Source: Marisa cornuarietis (lineage: Eukaryota; Mollusca; Gastropoda; Architaenioglossa; Ampullariidae). From it: DNA of 64,000 nucleotides. The first letter of the stretch is position 1. Each line of letters starts with the position of its first letter. The DNA is taken from the NCBI GenBank assembly GCA_004794655.1, contig SMMW01000025.1, positions 4,995,001 through 5,059,000 of the forward strand, read 5' to 3'. The notes below the pieces were generated by a model. It was given only the letters and a program-made list of their open reading frames with translations. It ran no database searches and was not told the origin of the DNA. Shown here one piece after another: positions 12,701 to 24,118 of this stretch. Made by a program: the position numbers and the translations under genes.

Positions 12701-15700
12701 CAAAACTTTCTTTTGAAATAAAAATTTAACCACACAAATACTTTTAATTTTATCAGCTTGGAGCTATATTAAAGGTGATGTCTTGGCTTAGCTTGTTTCA
12801 GTAGCCTTGTATGCTGAAAATCACATGAACTATATTTTTTATGCAGAAAATATTACGCCTTCTGGCCCCTGCCCCACCTGAAAAAAAAGTCAGCCCCACA
12901 TTGGATATGATTTACCAGTCAACTGTGAGGAAATTATTTGTACTTTATGAAACTGCGGACAACACTCTAACATACTGGGTCAACTCCAATTGGATAAGGG
13001 TTGTGCTTCCTGAAGGATATGATGGGATCCAGTGTCAGCATCTCATTCTCTTCCAGAGCAGTTTCACTGTAACAGTCAAGGAAAAAAAATATATGAACAC
13101 TCATGGTCGTTGAATAAGATAATTACAGCAAAATGAGAGAGAACAAATGGAAAAAATAACAGACAACAAACGGTGATCAAAGTGTAACTTGAGGCATCAT
13201 AAGCAACCTCTACTGCTGCGGTTCTCAACCTGTGGGGCTGACAAGGGGGGGCGAAGGCAGTCAATTTTCTCATATCTCATATAGGTATTAGTGGGTAAGG
13301 GGGGAACGCGCGGACATACCTTTTTTCGTCTGGGGGGGGGGGGGCATCACAAGTAAAAGGTTGAGAAACGCTGCTCTACTGGGTCAGCATGGAGTGGACA
13401 AACCATGTTTAGAGATAAATCATGATATAAATAAGGATAGACTGAAATAATTCACCACCTGAAGGACTACCTTCTTTGGACCTCCCCTCTAGTACTTACA
13501 TAATTATTGTTAGTATCAGTCCTCACAAAAGGCATAAAAAGAGAGTAGAAATTTTAAGCAGGAAATAATTTAATGCTACAAAATGTCTTTTAATAATGAT
13601 GACTTATTGAGCACTGTACCCCAACTAAGGTTAACCATGCTTTACAAAAATATGTAAAAATAACAAGAAGAAAACTACATTGCATATAATACACATGTAC
13701 CCAACCATCCACACACTCTCTCTCACTGAGATACGTATATAGGTCAGTCCCTGCCAAAACACATATAGGTATGCATGTTCTCGCACACACACACACACAC
13801 ACACAGTGTAGGCAATCAAACCACCAAGAAAAAAGTTCCAAAAACAAGTAAGAAACAAAGATGTGAAGAAGAGTTCTTGAAAGTACTTCTTGAACAGGTA
13901 CTCTTTTGCCTTAGAATCTCTACACAAATAAACCTTCCTTGAGAACTTATTCTGGTTTACAATGCATAAACTAAAATCCAGGCTGTTTCGTCAGTTTATT
14001 TTTAACCAGCTAAACTTTCTTGCCTGATATTTGCTGCAGACCAAGATGAGCCAAAGATGTTTGTGGATTTAGAGAAGACATCATTGTAGATCATCCCAGT
14101 ATAAATTGAGAACAAACCCATAAACATGATGATGTAGCGACCACCAAAGAATGTATTCCATATCTGAAATTCAAACCAAACTGCATAACTACTGGGCAAT
14201 CCTGTAAGTTTCCATAATTTTGAGCATAGCTCTTTTCAGTTTTAACATTTATATTCAAAATAACAGACCAAAACAGATCAAGCAATAGATCAAAAATGGC
14301 TTGCCAAGAGGATATATGTACATTTGTTCTGAATTTCATCTGTTGGAAAGCATTTTCAAGTCAATAGATATAGTGAATCCTGCGGGTTCATCTAGAAACA
14401 TTTTGCAAGACCATTCTGGTAACATGTTGTCAGCTGCTGGTCTGAAGGAGGATAGGACCTTTTCTGTTGACTAATACTAGATTTTGTGTTTGCAGTCATT
14501 AACTTGCAATGTCACCCAAGTTATGGTGGATTGATCTAGTACTAGACCATCAATAGTAACAATGGGTTTCTTCTCATGAAAACTGTTTCTGCTTGGATGT
14601 TGGGAGATTCATTTTTGTCAACCACTGCATTGACACTACATAATTCACAGAGTACCCACTGGTCAAAATTTATTTTTTGTTCTTCTTTGTTTTCCTCATC
14701 ACATGCTGGTAAAATGCTGACCCCTTATCTTGTTCAGTTGTTGGTAAGTAAGGTGTTGGAGACCACAAGTTTCTTGGGGTCACTTTTTTCATGAGCTGTG
14801 TCCTTCTCCTCTCCCTTGCTGCCTTACATTACCCAACCCTCTACAGAGTCAGCTACCCATTACCAGCAGCTGGACTGACTAAGAGAAATTTTGCTGTGCC
14901 ACATGGGTATCAGAGTAAGTGCACTTTCATGTTCAGACACCAATTCTCTAACCACTGAGCCATCTGCTTCTACATGCTGGTAACTCTGGTAAATCTGCAC
15001 CACACACACCACAATTATTTTTCTCTGCAAGACAAAATGCCATACCTCATTGGTTGAACGCTTTGACATGTGCTGTCTTTCAGTGACAACCATCCACAGG
15101 CCAAACAAAAACATGATGAAACCATGGCCAGCATCACCAAACATGATGGCAAAGAGGAAAGGAAAGGTGATGATGGTGTACAAAGCTGTTGACACATTAA
15201 ACGGACAGCTGTTTCCCAATAAAGCCAACATCTGAGCAAGAGGCATATTTTATTTGTAAATTTCCTCAGTAACTTTCTCTAAAATTCTACTTACAAGCTT
15301 AAAATTTCAGATCGCACAATCCAATCATTAAGTATGAGTTTGCTTACAAGGATTAACCTCCAGATAAGTGGCTACACCATATGCGCTGACAATATTTTGA
15401 AAGCCGTTGGTAAACTTGTTGGTTTTGAAGTAAGTGGGTGGTGCCTTTTTGGTGCGCATAGTCTGAATGATGCTGGGTACATTGCTGCCACTTATTTTCT
15501 GAAATACAGCACATAACAGGCAATAATCAATGGATTTTGTAGCTGGCATATTTTCTTCTTTCACAGAAACAAACAAGTAAAACTATTTTTCAGAAAGAAT
15601 TTTTTTCACTTTCCATAATACTTAACATGAGTGTTATATCACATAACAAAACCAATGATCCTTGTGGCTTCATGTCATACTAACCTCCCCAGTTTTCAGG

Positions 15701-18700
15701 CCTGCACGAATATCATCCAGAGCATTGACTGGGCACCAGCATTCTGCAATGAGGGAATTCTGAGAGACATCAAAGTTGAACATATTGAGAGTGTGGTATA
15801 TGGCCTTGATTTTCTCCACCTTGATCATCCATGATCTGATCTCCTTTTGTGCTGCAGCCAGCACACGGCCGCGATGTTCTTCAGTTTGACTCAAGACCTT
15901 TCATGAAAACAAAAATGATTCTTGCCTTAAATAAGAAAATTCTTTAGCAAGCTTAGAAATGTCAACAAGTTTACCCTTAAGATCACCAACCTGTAACAAG
16001 GAACATGTAATTTCAACTGAAAACCCATCATTTTGATTCAGTTTTATCTGTTCCAGGTTTAATAAATATAATGTTGTGACCTTCACAGCAATTCCTGTGA
16101 TTCGGACGATTTTCTCATTATGATAATGGGAAACATATAGAGGTAAACAGGCCTGGAAAACGTTCATCATAATTATTTCAAAAGTTATTTCCTGGTGCTG
16201 GGCTTTAATATGAAAAAGGAACTGGCTTATCACATTGTACTTTGAACATGACAGACACTAATTCTCATACTGTATGAAGAGGTATATTGGCATGTGTCTA
16301 TGGAAGGCTTGTGCATGGAGGTCATTTATACCATCTTTGATCAAATGTTATTTTGCAAGGTCAAAATCATTTACACACATCCTAGATTTAACAAAAAATG
16401 GTTGATATATAAAAGATGTAAATGCAAATCTGATGCTGGCTAAGATCTGCACCACAAGAGCAGGTTAACAGAGAGCAGTAGGTTTTAACATTTAATATGG
16501 AATTCATTGGTGACTCAAATTTTTTAGTATAAAAAAATAATAAATAAATTAAAGCTGTCTTTAGCAGACAAAATTAGGCTCACGGTTTTAAGATCATACA
16601 GTCGTGTATTGACTCCCTTTAACATTTCCTCTCTCTCCTGCGGTGCCTCAGGGCATGGATATAGGGTTGCTTTGAATCTGTGAACAGAATTAATCTTTCA
16701 AAAACAATATATCCAATAGGTCAGACAGCTACTATCTTCATTACCCTAAAAGTCAAATATAAACATATTTCAAATGTGCATTTGTCTAAAATAAACTCCT
16801 GTAATTTTTTTATGATAATATTCAGCATTGCATTTTTATAGTGTCAACTGACTGCTGATAATGACTTTTTTTACCATTAAGAATATAACATTCTAAAAAT
16901 CTGATACACACTTTTTGATGTAAAACTTATTTATTCTTCATTTAACTGCATGCAAAATTTACTATTTACTTGCATGTATTCCTTTTAAAGCTCTTCATTC
17001 GTTTGTCACCCTCAATTCTATTTTAGCTGTTTAAAGCATCCTTTTCAATGGTGCCCTCACACTGTCAATTGTTTTCAGCATTGTGCTGGACATGACTGAT
17101 GATGTGTTTGTGATGCTGTCATGATGATACTTGTAGACCAGAACAGTCTAGAAAACGTCAATGTTGCATATCTGGCGCTTGGTCTTTGTTCAAGCTTTTT
17201 ACATGTAATTGTAGCAGATTCTAACAGCTTGCGCTTTTTTGATATTACTGTAGGAAGATCTCTTCATTTTACTGAAAGTCTGAGACTTGCCTGTACTGTA
17301 TAAGTGACTGGATAACAACCGCTTTTCAAATGTTTTGAGCAAATTTTTTAGTACGGCGTGGAGACGAAGTTTGCATGGGACATTTAAACAAAGCAGAGAC
17401 CTGCACATACAGATCTCCAAACAATTTTAATCCACTGGCAGTTGTAGCCAGTATCTTTAGGAAATGACAATGACTTTAAACTAACTCCATTTGAGTGTTG
17501 AAGAGAACAATACCAACAGCACATCGTGTTCTGGTCTGGTTTGCATTTTTCCTATGCGAAGATGGTATTTTTAGAAATACTTTTGTCACTTCCTGTTTTC
17601 TCCACAAATCCAGGTGTTATTAAGAAAAAACCATTTATATTTCTTGTGCTTCTTTATCATAAAATACCACCGTAAACCGTAATATGTTTTTGTAATACTT
17701 TATGCTCTATTTCAAGTGATTTTTGCAAAGTGCTAGTGTTGACCTTTAAATCTGTTTTTATTTGTGAATCAGTCTTTCTGTAAAACTCATGGAAATTGTC
17801 CTCATGATCAGGAAGTTTGCAATAGATGTGTACTTTTTTAAAATTAATATTTCTACAGAACAAAGCAAATTCTCAAGATGTCAGTCATACCCTTCACAAA
17901 TTTTCTTCACTTTTGATTTCAGCTGTTCTCCTTGAAAGAATATGATGAAAACACTCTTGTAAATAGGGTCTCCCTGCAAATACCAGCATAAGAATCTGCA
18001 TATAAATTTTTTGACATAGTAAAATTCTGAATAATTATCAGGTAACAAACACCTTTCTTTTAATTGAGAAGACAATGTAATGGACAACGTGGAAAATGAC
18101 AACTTTGTGAAGAGACAATGAAAACTTACAGTAACAGGGTCTTCCAAAGGTTGCATTATTTCCTCATGGCGCAAAAAGACATTGCCACGGCATGCAAACC
18201 ACAGGAGACGCTCAAAACCTGGCATCTTTTCTCTTGGAATCACTCCAGCAACAAACCTGTTGGTAGAGGTAACAAAGGGTGGAATAACAAGGAATAATTT
18301 AAACAGAAGTAAAAAGGATTGACTAAGAGCAAGAGAACTGCAGATGAAAATGTAAAGGTCTGCAAAGGATGCAACCAAGGATGGTGAGTTTAGTCAAATT
18401 GATATATCAGTTGAAGTACAAACTAAGCCCAATTAATTGCAAAACTGTAAAAGAACTACTGGTCTCATGATCATTCTACAGCCAGGTTATATTACTTTCT
18501 GTAAAACACAATTACTGAACAAAACAAACTAAATTTTGTCTCATTTTAGTCATTTGCTTTTAGTGAGTAACCTACAGACCCTAGCTGTATTGAAGCAGCG
18601 TGTCCTGTTGTAATGGCTGATTCCTCTGGAGCTGTTTCATAATGCATATCATCCACCATGCTGTGAAGATCCTCACCATGCTGTAAGAATAATCCTCCAT

Positions 18701-21700
18701 TGAATTTTTTAAAAGCGCACTGAAAACACACCTCTTGCTTGAGCATCACTCCTAACAACAGTCCACACAATGATACTCCTTTTTCACCCCCCTCCCCCTT
18801 TTCTGTTTATTGCTAGCTCCATACCTGTCTTCCTCTGCTGAATCAAGACACTCTTAGTTCTTGTTATCTGATTCCTCTTTTCGTTTTCTATATTTGTCTT
18901 TTATTAGTTATCAGTACTGTTGTTCACCTTTCTATTCTTTTGTATGCTGTCCATGTCTCAAGCTAAGAGCATGCTCCTTACAAGCGTGAGTATGGGCTAT
19001 ATACAAATCACACATTTATTTATATTGTTTAGTGCAAAGAAAATGTTTTTTGAAATTCTTTTTGTGTACTGATCAAAGGACAGCGTACAAATATATAAAA
19101 GAAACAAATCTAGAATTTGTTCTTCCTTCATAGACATAAAGAAAAAAAAAAGTTCATCTTTTTCCCTAAAATTAATTAACAGAATACATTTTAAAATAAA
19201 CACCAAGTATTATTCATGGATCACCTAAAAAATACATTACTGAGATGCTTGTTTTTAAAAGACTGAAGGCATACTGAAATAGTGAAGAAGAAATTTTCCA
19301 AGGCCTACTTTTAATCTAGCAAAAGTCTCATTCAATTAGATCATTTAAAAAATTTACAATAACACTGCAGGTAAAAAAAGGTAAAGGTCATCCCATAACC
19401 TTTTCAGGTCGTAGGGGAGTGAGGTGTTAGAGACCCCACTTTTCTCGGGGCCAGCATTTACATGAGGGTGGTGCCAATCTCCTCTCCCTCGCTGCCTTAC
19501 CTTCCCCAACCCTCTAAGGAGTCAGTTACCCATTCCCGTCAGCTGGGTCGACTGGGGGAAGTTTGCTGCGCTTATCGGGAATTGAACCAGCGCGCTCTCG
19601 GTTCGGACGCCAGCGCTCTAACCACTCGGCCATCCGCTTCCCCTTTGCAGGTCCCTGTGCCTGTCTGCAGGCCAATGTTCTCAAATTCCTTCTGCGTGGG
19701 TGCAAGATCACATGTCCTTTCTTTTTTTTTTTTAGGCTGGATAACTTAAGGTATAAACACAGTCAGCTTGTGTGATACTTTATGCACCTCACATTGCTGA
19801 AAGGCTTTTCCCTTTGAAAACTAAGTTCAGATGGCTTAGCAAACATTGCTGCTTTTATGTTTTAAACTTAATTAAACATATGCTTACAAGAATACAGGTA
19901 CAGAAGACACTACAAAGGAATGTGACAAAGGCCTATGGGACATTTACTCTGTGCAAGATAAAATGTAAAAAGACGATTTGCAAAGAAATACATGACAAGC
20001 GATACTTACTGTATGAAGAAATAACTGAGTCTTTGTCATGACTTCCTTAAGTTCTGACAGCTCCTGAGAGTTGCGCTTGAGTGCTTCATTATTGGTGTTG
20101 ACTTCCCGTAGTTCGCTCTCAATTTTTTCAAATGTTGCCTATAATTATAACCAGGAACTACTTTTTTCATCTTTTACTATCATGTTAATTATTATTTATC
20201 ATCTAAACAAAAATGAACTCTTCCTTGTAAATTATCTTTCTTCAATAGTTATTAAATGACCTGACTATTAGGAGCTTAGAGGCTACAAATACTCTTTAAA
20301 GAAAGGAATTATTACCTTGGTCAGTGGGATTAGCAGCCCTGGCTGCCCCTCTGAACCCATATAGTTCTGTCCTAGACCACTATCATAAGCTCCACAAAAT
20401 AGAGCTCATCTTTTTGTCAATCCCCATGCAGACGCAGGGAAGGCTGGGACAGCATTCTCGATCATTACCTCATCTGGTAAGTATCGATGAAAGATAGCTC
20501 ACAAGGAATATTTCATTTCTTCCTTAACTTTACCAGACAACTCAATTGTTAGGAGAAAAACTATCAGTAAGTGGGTCTGCCAAACCACACTTTTCGACCA
20601 TGCAATATATCTACAGTAAAGTTGGGCTGTCATGATATCAGCCTATCCAAAGAGCCAAAACCCCATTCCAATAGAAGGTTAGGCTAGCCACAACCATCTG
20701 CACCTCATGCACTCAAACTTTAAGCTAGCAAGACACCGAAGATGACAGCTGTTCATAATCATCCTTAAAAAGGCTCCGGCTCCTCCCTTCTTGTGGATGC
20801 AGTGACCCAGTGTGTCTTCAAGACTCTGGGCATTGAGTGTTTATCTACGCAGGTCCCATCATCTGCAAGATGAAAGGTCTCAGCTGTTCCTCTCTCTTTT
20901 GCAGGACCTTAGATACATCTCTGCACAGTCATTGTCCATCTGGATCAAGACTGTTATTAAGTGAGTGCTCAGATGAGGCAGCTGATGTTTTGCTAAAATG
21001 ATGTTAGTGAGCAAGTGTATGAACACATCGTTTCTAAATGGCAGATAAAATCCAAATGCCCTTGCTGATGAGGCTAAAGCCAGAAGGGAAAGTTTTCTGT
21101 TACCTGGTTAAAGGGAGCCTGAGTAAGAGGTTCAAAGGTGTCTAATTTTACACAGATAAGAACCCAGGCCAATGCCATGTGGGGAAAAGGGAAGAAAAGA
21201 AAGCTGAAGGTGTTTGACCCGGGAAGACAAAGAGTAGATCATCACTCTTGATGTCATCATACCTGGTGGGAGGGAGACTAAAAGAGGTACATGTACATAA
21301 AAAGGACAAAGAAAAAGATGGACGAGCCAGGGAAGCCAGAGTCAACATAAGAGTATGCTATGTCGGTGGTTAAGAATGCCAGCAAAGTCTGCTCCCTCTA
21401 AGAGGCATGAGGAGGAATGGGAATTGGTAACTACACTGGAGGCCATGGAAAACAAGGGCTTGATGCCAAGGTCCAAAAAGAAGAAAACCACCAGAGCCCA
21501 TCTCAATAACCCATCTGTCTGAGATGCCCAACCTAGAATGGACACATGGGTTCCATGAATAGTTGTGAGAAGGGGAGATGGGTAAAGAGAAAGGAGCTGA
21601 AACGCATTCTGAAATCCTGTCCTCGGTTGATGCAAAAAAGTGTGAGTTATGTTATTCTAATAGGACCAGACAATGTCCCGGAGGTGAAATGCTGTGCTAA

Positions 21701-24118
21701 AATTCACAGCAACATGGTAGTTCAATAAGAAGGACATTTTCAATGCTTATTATTAGATTCCAAAGTTTCCAAAAGCATTGTCCATGTGTGGTCATTAAGT
21801 AACAGGAAAAGCGGTGGCTATATAAGGAAAGAAGGCATAATCTAAGGCTAGGGCAGGTAGGAATAAGGACAGCTTACAACAGTAGCAGCCAGTTATCAAG
21901 GACACCTGAGTAGAAAAAAATAGACTCGACGTGACACTCTAAAAACTTTTAACCTGCCAGGCAGGTAAAGATTGAGTCCTATTCCCTTACCCTTATCAAC
22001 CCTCCATCTCTTCTTCTGTGCTATATAGACGTATTCTTTGTTGATAAAAATGAACAGTCCAGGTAAACAGCTGACAAGTGCAAGCAGTCAAGCTGTAGGC
22101 AGGCAGGCTAGAGAATGTGATGACAGTAAAGAGTGCATCTAGCATGGCCATGAACCAAATCAAAAGACTGGGGAACTCTCTTTTGCAGAGCTCAAAGTCT
22201 AGGATGGAAGCACATGAGTTCAGTGGGGCCTCTGGCAGCCAGAGACAATAACCACACTGACCAGGGGGAATAATTTATTTGGTTAAAGAGAAGTTTTAAC
22301 CCCGTGGTTCTCAACCTGGGGGGCGCGCGGACGTACCTTTATTCGTCTGGGGGGGCGTCACAAGTAAAAGGTTGAGAAACGCTGTTTTAACCCCTAAGCT
22401 ACCCTTTGTCAGGTCATCTGGTAAAGTTAATGAAGAAACAATAATTTGAGGAATCTTTCATTTATAAATATAAATACCATAGTATAATTAATTTTGATTG
22501 AAACTGGACAAGAAAAGGAAGTCAGATTAAATAAAAATCATCAATTTACATTCCAAAAAAGGTAGAGACATATCAGATCACCTCAAGATCCACCATCTCT
22601 TTTGGCGCCGGAGCTTTAGGATTTTCTCCTCTGTCATAAATATTCAGCTTCTGCTTGCGAATTTCTTTCTCAACATATCCTTAAAAAACATAAATATAAA
22701 AATTATATATTTATATTATGCCAAAATTGCCTCAACTTGTTTTTACAACACGACAGAAATCACTATTACATGATGAACGATTTACAGGGGTCATATTCAT
22801 TTGTTTACCATTATTACAGGCCTAGTGGAATGTAAATTTATTTTATAACGATTGAGTAAAGCTCATTTCATGATATTCTTTCTCTAAGTCTGGTTGAATA
22901 TTCCTATTCCATTCTCTAGAAATATGCCTACAAACATCACCATGCACAAAATAAGGTCAAAATCATGATGTCATGATTTGCTTAATTAACATATGTTACC
23001 AGCTTTTCCAGTGGCTGAGGCCATCACCCCGTAAACATATCAAGCACTCTCCTGATATCTGCATTGTTTACTGCCTTATACATTTATATCTCATTTTATA
23101 TTATTTACTTAAAATTAAATGTTAAGAACTTGATTTTATAACTATTAAACTATTTTAACCACATTTTATAGCAGATTTGAGAAAATCTATGGTTACTTAC
23201 TGAGCTTTCGTTCCATCTCCTCACATCGCCTTATCTCATTCACAAACTTTCTCTGGAATGCATTCACATTTGGGTTCAGCTGCAACAAAATATGACAATA
23301 AACAGCTGATTTATCATAAAATCTTGGAAATTATTTAAAAATAAAAGTAATGAATTTGTACATTATTGTTATTGCTCATAAAAGCTCATAACAATCTTCT
23401 CTTATTTATCAGAGCAGACATGGCCCAATTAAGCTACCAGTTCCCCTGTTGTCTGATTATTAACAGAATACTATTAATTTGTTGCATTCATTGGATTTTT
23501 TGTTCACTTTTTACAGTTCAGAGTTTCTACCTTAGCCACCAAGTAAATGGAGTTTTTGACAGCTAATTCAAGCCATTCTTGAAATTAAGCCCAGTTGCTG
23601 ACATGTTAATGGAACTGAAATTAGTTTGTTTTTAACAAAAAATTAGTTTTTAACAATTCTTCTAAAGAAAAGCATACATGGACTGATCTAACTTTGAATT
23701 TGTGATGTCAGTGAAGATCACAGCAAATTCAGGAGTTTGAGCTTATACTAATAAGATGGTACCACAGCTGTGAGTCTACTTTTGTAACACTGCAGGAAAA
23801 GAGGTCTTGACAGCTAAAATGCAAGTGAGAAATGCAATGTTTCATGACTTGTATATTGCAAACAGAATAAAGCTATTAATTCACCTTTTGACTTATGCTG
23901 CAATGAACAAAACTAGTCATTTGAAAAGAAAGCTTTGAACTCTGAATAATCTTCATAATTCTAACAAAATATTTGTTAACATTTCTCAAAAAAAGAATAC
24001 TCACATCCTTGAACTGAACAATGCCAAGCTCTCCAAGTTCAGAGACACATGCATAAGCAGCCTCTGACTGCAAGAACAGCTGGCACAAGACCATCTCCTC
24101 ACTCCGGAAGATGGACAT
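785..24118 (-). CDS. ATP6V0A1: V-type proton ATPase 116 kDa subunit a (3' end beyond window)
   Basis: Subunit a of the membrane V0 sector: its cytosolic N-terminal half is part of the stator, and its C-terminal helices form the proton half-channels that acidify organelles. The protein starts [20 protein letters not shown] at 24118, as in animal a subunits. Exons, 5' to 3': 24005-24118, 23201-23279, 22582-22679, 20010-20138, 18580-18680, 18130-18256, 17891-17973, 16584-16677, 15685-15897, 15348-15498, 15046-15185, 14024-14163, 12976-13066, 12487-12605, 9093-9244, 8355-8461, 7986-8090, 7312-7374, 5071-5199, 2885-2914, 1103-1198, 785-902. All junctions keep phase; total 826 codons. Landmarks are [19 protein letters not shown] (18.2 kb), the [19 protein letters not shown] membrane segment (15.1 kb), and [14 protein letters not shown], whose Arg codon (813-815) corresponds to the essential proton-path arginine. 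The intron 14023-13067 has a GC donor. The remaining C-terminal exons lie left of the window. Which a isoform (a1 to a4) this is cannot be settled; the symbol is nominal. Confidence 0.96.
1103..7374 (-). other. Block of four symmetric (phase 0-0) exons in the subunit-a linker
   Basis: Exons 7312-7374 (63 nt, starts [17 protein letters not shown]), 5071-5199 (129 nt, contains [14 protein letters not shown]), 2885-2914 (30 nt, [10 protein letters not shown]) and 1103-1198 (96 nt, ends in the acidic run MEDDEEEE) encode the linker between the [13 protein letters not shown] segment and the [10 protein letters not shown] helix. Each is a multiple of three and begins and ends between codons, with an AG acceptor and a GT donor, so any one can be skipped without a frameshift. 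In mammalian ATP6V0A1 this region is known to be alternatively spliced. That these exons are alternative here is inference; the 43-codon exon is the least familiar. Confidence 0.75.
6122..7126 (-). mobile_element. 5'-truncated RTE-like LINE, reverse transcriptase C-terminal half
   Basis: On the minus strand, an open stretch of 234 codons (6838 to 6134) reads through typical LINE post-RT sequence ([76 protein letters not shown]). Upstream in another frame is the catalytic-palm segment with [15 protein letters not shown] (7120-6890), so at least one frameshift separates them. The copy ends at low coordinate in a (TGAC)n microsatellite (6122-6147), as does the copy at 28.7 kb, and is truncated on its 5' side near 7126. 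Family: the non-LTR type common in mollusc and cnidarian genomes. It sits in an intron of subunit a. Confidence 0.85.
9890..12275. mobile_element. Non-coding inverted-end element, copy A (unknown family)
   Basis: Near 9900 is CATCTGGTAAGT, and near 9950 its inverted partner CCTTACCAGACGATAAG. Near 12220 there is GTCATTTGGTAAGGTTA, which is the inverted counterpart of the second motif. The same arrangement, with matching flanking bases, recurs at 20.47 kb and 22.41 kb (copy B). I see no open frame of transposase type between the arms. The interior is non-coding, with three 31-bp tandem units near its right end. Boundaries are approximate and I found no clear target duplication. Confidence 0.45.
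12022..12113. repeat. Three tandem units of about 31 bp
   Basis: The motif AGATAGCA-GGCA-TGTAACCAATGAAA appears at about 12023, in a diverged form at about 12055 (GAGAGCAAGGTGCTGTAAACA) and again at about 12085. The units lie just inside the right arm of element A. They create two overlapping antisense open frames that are probably meaningless. Confidence 0.7.
13216..13373. mobile_element. hAT-type MITE with 8-bp target duplication
   Basis: The ends read CTGCGGTTCTCAACCTG and GGTTGAGAAACGCTG, imperfect inverted repeats of the CAGCGGTTCTCAACC type. The flanks carry an exact 8-bp duplication, CTCTACTG (13208-13215 and 13374-13381). A long G run and CATCACAAGTAAAAGG precede the right end, as in the copies at 22302 and 48300. 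It lies in the intron between subunit-a exons 14024-14163 and 12976-13066. Confidence 0.88.
13783..13805. repeat. (CA)n microsatellite
   Basis: About 11 uninterrupted CA units in a subunit-a intron. Confidence 0.9.
14745..14985 (-). mobile_element. Older tRNA-derived SINE copy
   Basis: On the minus strand it opens with a tRNA-like head, GATGGCTCAGTGGTTAGAG (A-box region), followed by a body whose plus-strand landmarks CTCTCCCTTGCTGCCTTAC and CCCAACCCTCTACAGAGTC match the younger copy at 19373-19645. The B box is badly decayed. It lies between subunit-a exons. Confidence 0.75.
18695..19010 (+). mobile_element. 3' tail of a LINE family shared with 45715-46235
   Basis: The fragment begins with coding remnants of the form [13 protein letters not shown] followed by TCCTAACAACAGTCCACA, then a pyrimidine-rich 3' untranslated region with TCTCAAGC...GAGCATGCTCCTT and a TGAGTATG tail. 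The same landmarks in the same order occur at 45.7-46.2 kb. It starts only about 15 bp from the acceptor of subunit-a exon 18580-18680. Confidence 0.6.
19373..19645 (-). mobile_element. tRNA-derived SINE with 7-bp target duplication
   Basis: Read on the minus strand from 19645, the head is GATGGCCGAGTGGTTAGAGC (A box TGGCCGAGTGG) followed by GGTTCAATTCCCG (B box), the two internal RNA polymerase III promoter elements of a Leu/Ser-like tRNA. A unique body of about 170 bp follows, shared with the copy at 14745. Possible target duplications, TGCAGGT, flank it at 19366-19372 and 19646-19652. It is inside a subunit-a intron. The head is not a working tRNA because it runs straight into the SINE body. 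Confidence 0.82.
20465..22465. mobile_element. Non-coding inverted-end element, copy B (unknown family)
   Basis: CATCTGGTAAGTATCGATG (20471) is followed 55 bp later by CCTTAACTTTACCAGACAA (20522). The inverse of that second motif returns as GTCATCTGGTAAAGTTAATG (22413), and homology continues inward as GAAGAAA plus an AT-rich stretch. The order matches copy A at 9.9-12.3 kb. No transposase-like frame is visible in the 2 kb between. A hAT MITE (22302-22384) has jumped in close to the right arm, so B is older than that insertion. Confidence 0.45.
22302..22384. mobile_element. Short hAT-type MITE with 8-bp target duplication
   Basis: Ends are CCGTGGTTCTCAACCTGG and GGTTGAGAAACGCTG, flanked by an exact TTTTAACC duplication (22294-22301 and 22385-22392). 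At 83 bp it is an internally shortened relative of the copies at 13216 and 48300. It is nested within element B. Confidence 0.88.

Noticed and set aside
13590..13927. 85- and 98-codon minus-strand frames with Cys-Val runs
   Set aside because: Translation of the (CA)n microsatellite at 13783-13805 and flanks.
19560..19645. tRNA-like sequence with A and B boxes
   Set aside because: Head of a SINE: no proper acceptor stem, and the same body follows in a second copy at 14.75 kb. Not a working tRNA gene.
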